Source of the DNA: GCA-020356105 sp964347475
Lineage (GTDB): Bacteria > Pseudomonadota > Alphaproteobacteria > UBA8366 > JADFVY01
DNA length: 21,296 nt
Direction: 5' to 3'
Assembly (NCBI GenBank): GCA_964347475.1
Contig: CAYFYY010000076.1
Location: forward strand, 1 to 21,296
Positions 7,944 through 15,068 of the stretch are shown piece by piece. The position numbers and the translations under genes were made by a program. The notes under the pieces are model-generated. The model saw only the letters and a program-made list of their open reading frames with translations, did not search any database and had not been told where the DNA came from. Within the stretch, counting starts at the first letter, position 1; each line of letters opens with the position of its first letter.

Positions 7944-7953
7944 GGGTGCACCC
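7944..7953. promoter_or_regulatory. Candidate operator GGGTGCACCC (site C) upstream of the amidohydrolase
   Basis: A perfect 10-base palindrome contains the GGTGCACC core and is followed by GAGTTT, close to the GATTT that follows the other two copies. It lies 92 bases upstream of the amidohydrolase start within the 171-base gap after the GTPase gene. This suggests that the amidohydrolase and dehydrogenase have their own regulated promoter. No convincing -10/-35 pair is visible. Confidence 0.4.
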
Positions 7954-8023
7954 GAGTTTCAGAAAATGCACATTAGTCGCCGCAGGGAAAGGGCGTCAAG
8001 GGTTGAACCCAACCCGTGCGTGA

Positions 8024-9124
8024 TCACGCCGACGGCTCCTCGAAGCGCTTGACCAGCGACAGGAAGCGCGCGTAGTCCGACGGTTGCAGGCCGCCCGACT
8101 CGGCCGACGCCGCCGGCTTGAAGTCGAGCGCGTCGAGCGTCGCCTCGATATCGGTGCGGCCGAGACCGTGGGTGATGAAGACGATCCGCGAGCGGCGCTC
8201 GTCATCCGGCCACGCATCGAGCGTCACCGGCGGGTGAAACAGGTGCTGCACCGCGTGCACGACGACCGGCTCGCCGGCAACATTCAGCAGCCCTTTCACC
8301 CGCAGCAGATTCGGGCCGCGATACGAGGCCAGCAGGTCGAGCCAGAGCTCGAGTCCGGCCGGTTCGACCGGCCGCTCGCGGGTCACCGCGAAGGTCTGGA
8401 TGCCGTCGCCGTGGCGATGCGAATCGTGGTCGGGATGCGCATTCGTGCTCAGCCACGCGGCGACGTTCCGACCTTCTCCCGGTCCGGATCCGATGCCGGC
8501 TCCGAACAACCTGTCCGGCGCGATCTCGCCCTTCACGGCCCGGAAGATCGCGGCACCCGGATTGATGCTGCCGAGTCGCTCGACAAGGCCCGACACCGCG
8601 TCCGCCCCGGCGAGATCGGTCTTGCTGATGACGATGCGGTCGCTGACGGCGGCCTGCTTGACGGATTCGAAATGGATGTCGAACTGGCTCTCGGCGTTCA
8701 CGGCATCGACCACGGCGACGACCGAATCTAGCCGGTAGTACCTGGTGACATCGGGGTCGGCAATCAGCGTGTGCAGGATCGGCGCCGGGTCCGCGAGGCC
8801 GGTTGTCTCGATGGCCACGCGTTCGAAGGCCGGCACCGCGCCGGTCATGCGTTTCGCAAGAAGGGTCTGCAGGGTCTGGACAAGGTCGCCGAGGATCGTG
8901 CAGCACAGGCATCCGCTGTCCATCAGCACCATGCTCTCATCCGGCGTCTCGACGAGCAGGTGGTCGAGGCCGATTTCCCCGAACTCGTTGACGATAACCG
9001 CGGTGTTGGCCATCCCGTCGTGGGATAGCAGCCGGTTCAGCAGCGTAGTCTTGCCGCTGCCGAGGAAACCCGTCAGGACGGTCACCGGCAGCCGTTCGCC
9101 GTTCTCGAATTGCTCCACTTGCAT
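8024..9124 (-). CDS. COG0523 (CobW/ZNG-type) GTPase, putative metallochaperone, copy 1
   Basis: This is a 366-residue G3E-class GTPase. The Walker A motif GFLGSGKT is at residues 19-26, the metal-binding GCLCC at 71-75, ETTGLADPAP at 106-115, the base-specificity motif SKTD at 167-170, and a histidine-rich stretch (His230, 233, 236, 238) precedes the CobW C-terminal domain with QHLFHPP. Members of this family hand metal ions (zinc, cobalt or iron) to client enzymes at the cost of GTP. Start ATG 9124 gives the expected N-terminus; GGGAGG is present but only 2 bases away. It lies 38 bases after iclR on the same strand and upstream of a metal-dependent amidohydrolase, a plausible client. A close paralog is at 15065-16090: 57 of 74 residues around the Walker A and CxCC motifs match by eye. 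Confidence 0.93.
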   Translation of the reverse strand: MQVEQFENGERLPVTVLTGFLGSGKTTLLNRLLSHDGMANTAVIVNEFGEIGLDHLLVETPDESMVLMDSGCLCCTILGDLVQTLQTLLAKRMTGAVPAFERVAIETTGLADPAPILHTLIADPDVTRYYRLDSVVAVVDAVNAESQFDIHFESVKQAAVSDRIVISKTDLAGADAVSGLVERLGSINPGAAIFRAVKGEIAPDRLFGAGIGSGPGEGRNVAAWLSTNAHPDHDSHRHGDGIQTFAVTRERPVEPAGLELWLDLLASYRGPNLLRVKGLLNVAGEPVVVHAVQHLFHPPVTLDAWPDDERRSRIVFITHGLGRTDIEATLDALDFKPAASAESGGLQPSDYARFLSLVKRFEEPSA

Positions 9125-9162
9125 CGCCTCCCGGTCCCTGCTGCCCCGCGCGACCCGCGCCG

Positions 9163-9930
9163 TCACTCGCCGACCGCGAGCCTGGCGTCCTGATAGCCGA
9201 GCGCCTCGGAAATCCGTGCTGCGGTCTTCTTGACCGCGGGCGCGAGTTGGATCAGCTTGTCGCGGGTCAGCCGGACATCTGGGCCGCGAACGACGGCGGC
9301 CGCCACGACCTCGCCGTCGCGATCGAATACCGGGGCTGCGATCGCGGAACTGCCCTTGTTCGGATGGCCGGTGCTGAAAGCGTAGCCCTGTTGCCGCGCC
9401 GCCTTCCATTCCGTGCGCAAGCGCCGGACTTCAGGGTTGTCCGGCGCCGTCGGCAGATCGCTCTTTCGCAGGATGTATTCGACCTCGGACTCCGCGGCAT
9501 GCGCCATCAGGACCGCGCCGGCGGCGCCGACATGAATCGGGTAGGCACGGCCGATCGCCGGCACATCGGACAATTCGTGCACCGACGGCAGGATCTCGAC
9601 ATAGACACGCTCCAGCCCGCGCGGACATGCCAGGCACACGGTTTCGTTGGTATCGCGCCACAGTGTTTTCAGGTATGGCCGGCTGATCTGCCGCAGGTCG
9701 TTGCGCCAGGCGCCCGACAGCTGGTTCACGGCACCGCCCAGCAAATACCGGCGCGTCGCGGTGTCCTGCTGGATCAGGTTGGACCCCTCGAGCGTCGTCA
9801 GCAGTCGCAACGTGGTCGCCTTGTCGAGCCCCACGCTCCGGCTGATCTCCGACAGTCCGAGTGGCCGATCGTTCTGCGCCACGAGAAACAGGATCGAGAT
9901 GGCTCTTTCGACGGACCGCACGGTCTTCAT
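9163..9930 (-). CDS. IclR family transcriptional regulator
   Basis: This 255-residue protein has an N-terminal winged helix-turn-helix (about residues 5-65; recognition region LSEISRSVGLDKATTLRLL) and a C-terminal effector-binding IclR domain (about 75-248). IclR proteins bind small organic acids and repress or activate the adjacent catabolic genes. Start ATG 9930 gives the usual short N-terminus MKTVRSVERAISIL; GGGA precedes it. It is divergent from the SDR/OYE operon and first in a unit with the COG0523 GTPase. The intergenic region carries the GGTGCACC palindrome also seen upstream of the aldolase and amidohydrolase genes, so I infer that it controls these units and itself. The effector is unknown. 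Confidence 0.94.
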   Translation of the reverse strand: MKTVRSVERAISILFLVAQNDRPLGLSEISRSVGLDKATTLRLLTTLEGSNLIQQDTATRRYLLGGAVNQLSGAWRNDLRQISRPYLKTLWRDTNETVCLACPRGLERVYVEILPSVHELSDVPAIGRAYPIHVGAAGAVLMAHAAESEVEYILRKSDLPTAPDNPEVRRLRTEWKAARQQGYAFSTGHPNKGSSAIAAPVFDRDGEVVAAAVVRGPDVRLTRDKLIQLAPAVKKTAARISEALGYQDARLAVGE

Positions 9931-10004
9931 GGGTTCCCTAATTCCCCGAAAGTCAACGCCGCCGCGTCTCAGTCCGCGACGATTCTGTTGGCAGGCTCGA
10001 TTTC

Positions 10005-10024
10005 ATTGTATCACAGGGTGCACC
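10005..10024. promoter_or_regulatory. iclR promoter -10 (TACAAT, minus strand) next to candidate operator GGTGCACC (site B)
   Basis: On the minus strand TACAAT (10005-10010) matches a -10 box in five of six positions and lies about 75 bases before iclR. Six bases upstream of it is the palindrome GGTGCACC (10017-10024), placed between the -10 and the expected -35 position, as in autoregulated promoters. On the plus strand the palindrome continues into GATTTT, identical over 13 bases to site A. The remainder of the 9931-10162 gap shows no gene. Confidence 0.45.
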
Positions 10025-10162
10025 GATTTTCCGCATAATGATCTTTGCCGGGATGTTGTCAAGGCGCTATGCATAGTGCCGCCGGGGCCGCGTTGACGGG
10101 CTCGGCCCGGAACATGATGGGTGTCCCGTTGCACAGGTGGCACGCGGGACGGGAGACTGGCA

Positions 10163-10891
10163 GTGGCGCAGGGTTCTGTACTGATTACCGGGGCGAGCCG
10201 TGGCATCGGCCGGGCGACCGCCGACCTCCTGGCCGCGGCCGGGACGCAGGTCGTCGGTATCGCCCGAACCGCGCCGGACGACGACTTTCCCGGTGCGTTC
10301 TTCACCGCGGATCTGGCCGACCGGAAGGCCACCGCAAAGGTTCTTGAGCGGATCGTATCCGACGAACCGGTCGGCGGACTCGTCAACAATGTGGGCATCA
10401 ATCGGGTGCAGATGCTCGGCGCGGTCGACCTGGACAAGTTCGACGAGGTCCTCGACATCAACCTGCGGGCCGCGGTCCAGTGTGCCCAGGCCGTGCTGCC
10501 CGGCATGCGGGAACGCGGATACGGCCGGATCGTCAATATTTCCAGCCGCGGCGCGCTGGGCCGCGAGGGCCGTACCGCCTATGCCGCGGCCAAGGCCGGC
10601 ATCATCGGCATGACCCGCACCTGGGCCATCGAGCTCGCGCCGCACGGCATCACGGTCAACGCCGTCGCGCCGGGTCCCACCGCCACGGACATGTTCCGGC
10701 GCAACAATATCGAAGGCGCCCCGCCCGAATTCGTCGAATCGTTCCTCGCCGGCAATCCCATGAAACGGTTCGCCGAGCCGGCGGAAATCGCGGCGGCGAT
10801 CGCCTTTTTCCTGTCGCCCGGTGCCTCCTACGTCACCGGCCAGGTGCTGCACGTCTGCGGCGGCATGACCGTCGGATTAGCGCCGGTCTAA
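10163..10891 (+). CDS. Short-chain dehydrogenase/reductase (SDR, FabG/BdhA-like)
   Basis: This 242-residue classical SDR has the NAD(P)-binding motif TGASRGIG at residues 9-16, NNVG (a variant of NNAG) at 75-78, and the catalytic Ser128, Tyr140 and Lys144 (YAAAK). The C-terminal GQVLHVCGGMTVG is the usual dimer-forming end. The start is GTG 10163, with GGGAG 7 bases upstream; an earlier GTG at 10121 would add 14 residues of no SDR character. It oxidises or reduces a hydroxy/keto group on an unidentified intermediate. It is the first gene of the plus-strand operon, 34 bases ahead of the flavin oxidoreductase, and divergent from iclR. Confidence 0.92.
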   Translation: MAQGSVLITGASRGIGRATADLLAAAGTQVVGIARTAPDDDFPGAFFTADLADRKATAKVLERIVSDEPVGGLVNNVGINRVQMLGAVDLDKFDEVLDINLRAAVQCAQAVLPGMRERGYGRIVNISSRGALGREGRTAYAAAKAGIIGMTRTWAIELAPHGITVNAVAPGPTATDMFRRNNIEGAPPEFVESFLAGNPMKRFAEPAEIAAAIAFFLSPGASYVTGQVLHVCGGMTVGLAPV

Positions 10892-10925
10892 ATCTCACCC
10901 GGCATTCACGAAGGAAGGGTCGAAC

Positions 10926-12032
10926 ATGTCGAGCAAGCTGTTTTCGCCGATCGAACTGCGCGGTCTCGAATTACCGAACCGGATCGTTGTCTCGCCGATG
11001 TGCCAGTATTGCGTCGAGGACGGCGTCGTCGGCGACTGGCATCGCGTCCATCTCGGGATGCTGGCCAATTCGGGCGCCGGGCTGCTGATCGTCGAGGCGA
11101 CGGCGGTCACCCCGCAGGGGCGGATCTCGCCGGGCTGCACGGGCCTGTACGACGACGAGACGGAGGTCGCCTTCGCCCACGTGCTTCAAACCGTGCGCGC
11201 GGTGGGCAGCGCCCATCTGGGCATCCAGCTCGGCCATTCCGGGCGCAAGGGCTCAACCGCAGCGCCGTGGGTCGGACGTGGGGCTGTCGCCAAGGCCGAT
11301 GGCGGCTGGGACGTCGTCGGCCCGTCCCCGCTCGCCTTTACCGAGGGCTGGCTGGTACCGCAGCAGCTCGACCGCGCCGGCATGGACGAAATTCGCAACG
11401 CCTTCGTGTCGGCAACGCAACGGGCTGCCAGGCTTGGATTCGAGTTCCTCGAGCTGCACTCGGCGCACGGCTATCTGTTGAGCAGCTTCGTCTCGCCACT
11501 GTCCAACCGGCGCGAGGACGAATACGGCGGCTCGCGCGGGAACCGCATGCGATTTCCGCTGGAGGTCGCCGCTGCCGTGCGCGCCGTCTGGCCGTCCGAC
11601 CGGCCGATGAGCGTGCGCATCAACGGCACCGACTGGGTCGACGGCGGCTGGTCGCCCGAAGACGCTGTCGCCTATGCCGCGGCGCTCAAGGATTGCGGCG
11701 TCGACATCGTCACCGTTTCCAGCGGCGGCATCGACCCGAAGCAGCAGGTTCCTGTGAAACCGGGATATCAGGTTCCGATCGCCGCGAAGGTGCGAAAGGA
11801 GGCCGGCATCCCGACGATCACGGTCGGCATGATCACCGCCCCGCGCCAGGCCGAATCCATCATCGCCGACGGCGAAGCGGACATGGTGGCGCTCGCCCGC
11901 GGCATGCTGTTCAACCCGCGCTGGGCCAAGCACGCGGCGGTGACGCTGGGGGTCGCGGTCGACTATCCGCCGCAGTACCAGCGCGCGGCCCCGGAGGCCT
12001 GGCCGCCGGCGAAGGACAGCGTCGCGGACTGA
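10926..12032 (+). CDS. NADH:flavin oxidoreductase, Old Yellow Enzyme family (YqjM class)
   Basis: This 368-residue FMN TIM-barrel ene-reductase belongs to the thermophilic-like YqjM class. The redox-sensing Cys26 and Tyr28 lie in SPMCQY, the loop QLGHSGRKGS is at 101-110, the substrate-binding pair His178 and His181 with Tyr183 is in LHSAHGY, and the signature SNRREDEYGGS is at 193-203. These enzymes reduce activated C=C bonds of enones or unsaturated acids with NAD(P)H. GGAAGGG precedes ATG 10926 by a normal distance. It probably works with the upstream SDR on the same carbon skeleton. The gene ends 32 bases from the convergent small cupin gene; no repeat or terminator is obvious in that short gap. 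Confidence 0.94.
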   Translation: MSSKLFSPIELRGLELPNRIVVSPMCQYCVEDGVVGDWHRVHLGMLANSGAGLLIVEATAVTPQGRISPGCTGLYDDETEVAFAHVLQTVRAVGSAHLGIQLGHSGRKGSTAAPWVGRGAVAKADGGWDVVGPSPLAFTEGWLVPQQLDRAGMDEIRNAFVSATQRAARLGFEFLELHSAHGYLLSSFVSPLSNRREDEYGGSRGNRMRFPLEVAAAVRAVWPSDRPMSVRINGTDWVDGGWSPEDAVAYAAALKDCGVDIVTVSSGGIDPKQQVPVKPGYQVPIAAKVRKEAGIPTITVGMITAPRQAESIIADGEADMVALARGMLFNPRWAKHAAVTLGVAVDYPPQYQRAAPEAWPPAKDSVAD

Positions 12033-12064
12033 GCCGCCCGCACCGACATCGCGTCGCGAACGCG

Positions 12065-12511
12065 TCAATCCGGCTCGAATCCCGGATCGTAATGGGCGCC
12101 GCTCATCGTGCCGTCGGCGGCCTTGCCGACGATGCCGTGCGAGAGGTCCTTGACGACGTAGAAGATCACGTCCTCCTCCTTCGTTGCAACCATGGAGTGA
12201 ACCATGTTCGGCGGCACGTAGACGACCGTGCCGGCGGGGGCGAGGAATTCCTGGCCGTCCATCTCGACCTTCAGCGTGCCCTGCAGGACATAGTTGAACT
12301 GCTCGTTCGGATGCGAGTGCGGCCGCGAACCGGTGCCGCGCGCCTTGTGGATCAGACCGACCTGCATGCGCTCGCCCTCGAGCACCCCGCCACGCGAGGT
12401 CGAGTAGCCGGTACCGGCCTCGATCGCATCCAGCTCCCCGATCATGAAATCATATTTCCCGTTGCCGGCCTTCACGGCCCCCTTGTTCTTGGTCGCTGTC
12501 GCCTCGGCCAT
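12065..12511 (-). CDS. Small single-domain cupin protein, copy 1
   Basis: This 148-residue protein has one cupin barrel. Metal ligands of the first cupin motif are His65, His67 and Glu70 (RPHSHPNEQFNYVLQG) and of the second His105 (VPPNMVHSM). After the barrel comes YVVKDLSHGIVG. Start ATG 12511 has AGGGGG about 8 bases upstream; a longer frame to 12586 lacks family character. The 18376-18837 gene is a clear paralog: 23 of 29 residues match from QVGL to the end of motif 1. It is downstream of the anion permease on the same strand with a 96-base gap. Single cupins of this kind may be metal-dependent isomerases, lyases or dioxygenases, or ligand sensors; I cannot choose. Confidence 0.9.
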   Translation of the reverse strand: MAEATATKNKGAVKAGNGKYDFMIGELDAIEAGTGYSTSRGGVLEGERMQVGLIHKARGTGSRPHSHPNEQFNYVLQGTLKVEMDGQEFLAPAGTVVYVPPNMVHSMVATKEEDVIFYVVKDLSHGIVGKAADGTMSGAHYDPGFEPD

Positions 12512-12607
12512 CTTTGGTTCCCCCTTTCTGGTCGTGGGACTGTTTACGTTTGCGGATAAGGCTAGATGGGCTGCCTGTCGTTTCAACTCGCCGAAAGCCG
12601 CGCGTCC

Positions 12608-14020
12608 CTACGCGATAAGTCCCAGAACCCGCCACCACAGGAAATTCAGCGGTGCGAAGACCACGAGGGTCGCGGCGGTGCTGGCGAGAATGACGCGAAC
12701 GGCATCGCGAATGCGCACGCCGCCCAGCCCGATGGCGACGACCAGCGGCGGCGACTGGTAGGGCAGCAGCAGCGCGGAAAGGCCGACGATCTGCGTCATC
12801 AGCACCGTCATCAGCGGCATACCGCTGGCGGTGCTGAGATCCTGGGCGAGCGGCACGAGGAAGGTCGGCGCGCCCGGCACGGTGGCGGCCGTGCCGAACA
12901 CCATCGAGACCCCGATCAGCGAGAGGTAGTTGAGGAACGGTCGGGTCGGATCGAATGTAACCCAGCGCCCCAGAAATTCTGCGATCTCGGTTCCGAGCCC
13001 GCTGTCGGCGACCAGCGCCCCGACTCCGAGCACGCCGGCCACGAAGAAGAACGGGCGCAGATTCGTCTTGTCCGCCAGCGCCGTGGGCGGCGCCAGGCCG
13101 AACGCCGGGACGAGGATCACGATCGCGGCGAACAGCGCGACCCAGGCGGGCGAGACGTGGTGGATGAAATCGGTCGCCCACAGGCCGAGAGTCAAGCACA
13201 GCACGATCAGAAGATTGCGCTGGCGCCCCGACATTGGCGTCGGCTCCGGCTCGGCCTCGAGCGGGCGGGCCGTATCCGGAAACATCGCCAGGATGATGAG
13301 CACCAGCGCTGCGGCCCGCAACAGCCCCATGACCGGCAGGTGCCACAGCAGGTATTCCGCATAGGTCGGAACCACGCCGTAGATCGACTCCGCGGCGCCG
13401 AACAACACGACGTTGGGCAGGTTGGCCGGCAGGATCGCGAAGGTCGGTATGAAACTGCCGCAGCCGATCGTCAGTGCGAACCCGGTGCGGCCACGACTGC
13501 CCGGCGCGAAGCCCATATGGTCGGCCAGCGCCAGGGCGATCGGCATCAGGATCACGATGCGCCCGATGCTGGCTGGCATCAGCAGCGCAAGCAGAAGGCA
13601 CGCCGCCATCAAGCCCCAGACGGCACGGGCGTAGGAGCGGGTGAGACCGCGCAGCGCCGATCGCGCGATGCGGTGGCCGAGTCCCGAATCGGACACTGCG
13701 AGCCCGATGATGATGCCGCCGAACAGCAACCAGACGGCGCCGCCGGCGAAACCGGAGAACGCGACGGCGGGCGTTGCGATCCCCAGGACGACCGCCAGCG
13801 TCATGAAGCTGAGCGAGGTGATGTGCTCGGGAATCGCATGCGTCGCCCACAGACCGACCGTGGCGATGACGAGGCCGCCGGCCCGGACCGGCAGCGACGC
13901 CGCGCCATCCGCGAGCGGCCAGAACAGCAGCAACAGCCCGCCGGCCGCGGCCGCGAGCGCGATCCAGTTGGCCGGCCGCGCCAAGGGTGACCCCAAGCCG
14001 TTTCCGGTTTCCACGCTCAT
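12608..14020 (-). CDS. SLC13/DASS-like anion permease (divalent anion:sodium symporter superfamily)
   Basis: This 470-residue protein has about 11-12 hydrophobic segments and two halves with matching re-entrant regions: PASIGRIVILMP (149-160) with ILPANLPN (196-203), and VPGAPTFLVPLA (381-392) with LLPYQSPP (418-425). That layout fits the DASS/CitT fold for dicarboxylate or related anion transport. The canonical SNT signature is replaced by PASIG and VPGAP, so substrate and ion coupling may differ. I chose ATG 14020 because MSVETGNG precedes the first membrane helix; the ribosome site is poor and the start is uncertain. It is divergent from the bicupin operon and upstream of the small cupin gene, suggesting uptake of a second acid used by the locus. 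Confidence 0.82.
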   Translation of the reverse strand: MSVETGNGLGSPLARPANWIALAAAAGGLLLLFWPLADGAASLPVRAGGLVIATVGLWATHAIPEHITSLSFMTLAVVLGIATPAVAFSGFAGGAVWLLFGGIIIGLAVSDSGLGHRIARSALRGLTRSYARAVWGLMAACLLLALLMPASIGRIVILMPIALALADHMGFAPGSRGRTGFALTIGCGSFIPTFAILPANLPNVVLFGAAESIYGVVPTYAEYLLWHLPVMGLLRAAALVLIILAMFPDTARPLEAEPEPTPMSGRQRNLLIVLCLTLGLWATDFIHHVSPAWVALFAAIVILVPAFGLAPPTALADKTNLRPFFFVAGVLGVGALVADSGLGTEIAEFLGRWVTFDPTRPFLNYLSLIGVSMVFGTAATVPGAPTFLVPLAQDLSTASGMPLMTVLMTQIVGLSALLLPYQSPPLVVAIGLGGVRIRDAVRVILASTAATLVVFAPLNFLWWRVLGLIA

Positions 14021-14134
14021 GGCACCAGCACGGCCGCCAGGCGACGATCGCGCACGCGCCAGTTGCCCGCATCGTCTCGGTTGCCGGCGACACAGCGACG
14101 GGGTGACAGCGCGACACGCCCGGCGTATTCTGTG

Positions 14135-14149
14135 AAAAATCGGTTCATC
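14135..14149 (-). promoter_or_regulatory. Degenerate copy of the GGTGCACCGATTT element (site D) in the permease/bicupin intergenic region
   Basis: Read on the minus strand this is GATGAACCGATTTTT. It differs from site B at two of its first 13 bases, and the palindrome is lost. It lies about 115 bases upstream of the permease start. It may be a weak operator or chance. Confidence 0.2.
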
Positions 14150-14199
14150 AGGGCAACCTCCGGCGCGGACCGTAGCAGATGCGATGCGCCGGGGAAAGA

Positions 14200-14228
14200 T
14201 TCCGGGATGATACCGACCGCCGTACAAT
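14200..14228 (+). promoter_or_regulatory. Candidate promoter of the bicupin operon
   Basis: TTCCGG (14200-14205), 17 bases, then TACAAT (14223-14228) lies 39 bases before the bicupin ATG. The -10 is good and the -35 is weak, which would fit an activated promoter. The rest of 14021-14267 shows no gene. Confidence 0.35.
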
Positions 14229-14267
14229 CCCACAGCGGTCCCCTGCGCGACGACGGAGCACCAAGGC

Positions 14268-15068
14268 ATGCCGTTCCACAGGTTCGAAAATCTCGACAGC
14301 GAGTATCTCACACCGCATCTGTCGACCGGCAAGGCCCCGATCATCGAGGGCCGGTATATGTATTTCTGCCGCATTTTCAAGGAGGCAGGCACCGGATCGG
14401 AACTGCATTACCACCCGAACGAATTGCTGATCTTCCCGCTCGCGGGCAAGATCAACGCCGTTGTCGGAGAGGACCGGCGGATCGTTTCCCCGGGGACGTT
14501 CGTGCATGTGCCGGCCTACGCGCGGCATTCCATGAAGGCGACCGAGGATGGCGACCTCAGCTACCTCTACATCAAGGACCAGACCTGGACCGTCGTCGGC
14601 ATCGCCGCCGACGAAGCGCCGCCGGAAAAGGCGATGTCCGTCGAGGAGGTGAACCGGATCCACCAGTCCGGCCAGTGGGCCGGCCGGAAGAAGGAGCCGG
14701 AGAAATCGCAGGCCATCGTCCACGGGCTCGGCGCGTGCTATTACCCGATCCTCGACTCGCTGGATGCGCCGCCTGCGTCGGGCAACCGCGTGTGCTGGAT
14801 CGAGGGCGAGCGCCTGGCCTTCGGCTTCTGCGAATACCCGGTCGGCTACGAACGGTCGCCCGCATCGGCAGACCATGAGGAATTCATGTACGTCCTCTCG
14901 GGCAGCCTCGACATCCGGGTCGCCAACGAAAGCCGCGCCGCCGAGCCCGGCGACGTGATCGAGGTTCCCCGGGGAGCGGAGCGCGGGTTCGCGGTGACCG
15001 GCGACTCCCCGATCCGTTACGTGGTCGTCCGCTCGATGCCCTATCTCGAGGCGCGAATCGACGAATGA
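14268..15068 (+). CDS. Two-domain cupin (bicupin) with a degenerate second metal site
   Basis: This is a 266-residue protein. Domain 1 (about 20-115) has full metal ligands: His47, His49, Glu52 (LHYHPNE) and His87 (YARHSM), followed by YLYIKDQTWTVVG, which aligns with the YVVKDLSHGIVG of the two small cupins, so all three are related. Domain 2 (about 180-262) keeps ADHEEFMYVLSG but has only one histidine (His203) in motif 1 and Glu238 in place of the motif 2 histidine, so its metal site is probably lost. Start ATG 14268 has GGAG 10 bases upstream. The stop overlaps the next start (ATGA), so it is translationally coupled to the COG0523 GTPase, which may load its metal. Candidate roles are a non-haem dioxygenase or an isomerase. 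Confidence 0.87.
   Translation: MPFHRFENLDSEYLTPHLSTGKAPIIEGRYMYFCRIFKEAGTGSELHYHPNELLIFPLAGKINAVVGEDRRIVSPGTFVHVPAYARHSMKATEDGDLSYLYIKDQTWTVVGIAADEAPPEKAMSVEEVNRIHQSGQWAGRKKEPEKSQAIVHGLGACYYPILDSLDAPPASGNRVCWIEGERLAFGFCEYPVGYERSPASADHEEFMYVLSGSLDIRVANESRAAEPGDVIEVPRGAERGFAVTGDSPIRYVVVRSMPYLEARIDE

Noticed and set aside
6509..8023. Plus-strand open frame of 504 codons opposite the amidohydrolase
   Set aside because: The minus strand encodes a complete amidohydrolase with all metal ligands; the plus translation is Arg/His/Asp-rich shadow.
9568..9584. Further GGTGCACC-like site inside iclR (CGTGCACCGA)
   Set aside because: It lacks the first G of the palindrome and is within coding sequence; the three intergenic copies are intact.
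11000..12559. Plus-strand open frame of 519 codons across the OYE gene and beyond
   Set aside because: It is out of frame with the motif-bearing OYE gene and runs antisense through the cupin gene.
12566..13990. Plus-strand open frame of 474 codons opposite the permease
   Set aside because: Charged low-complexity shadow of a hydrophobic membrane protein gene.
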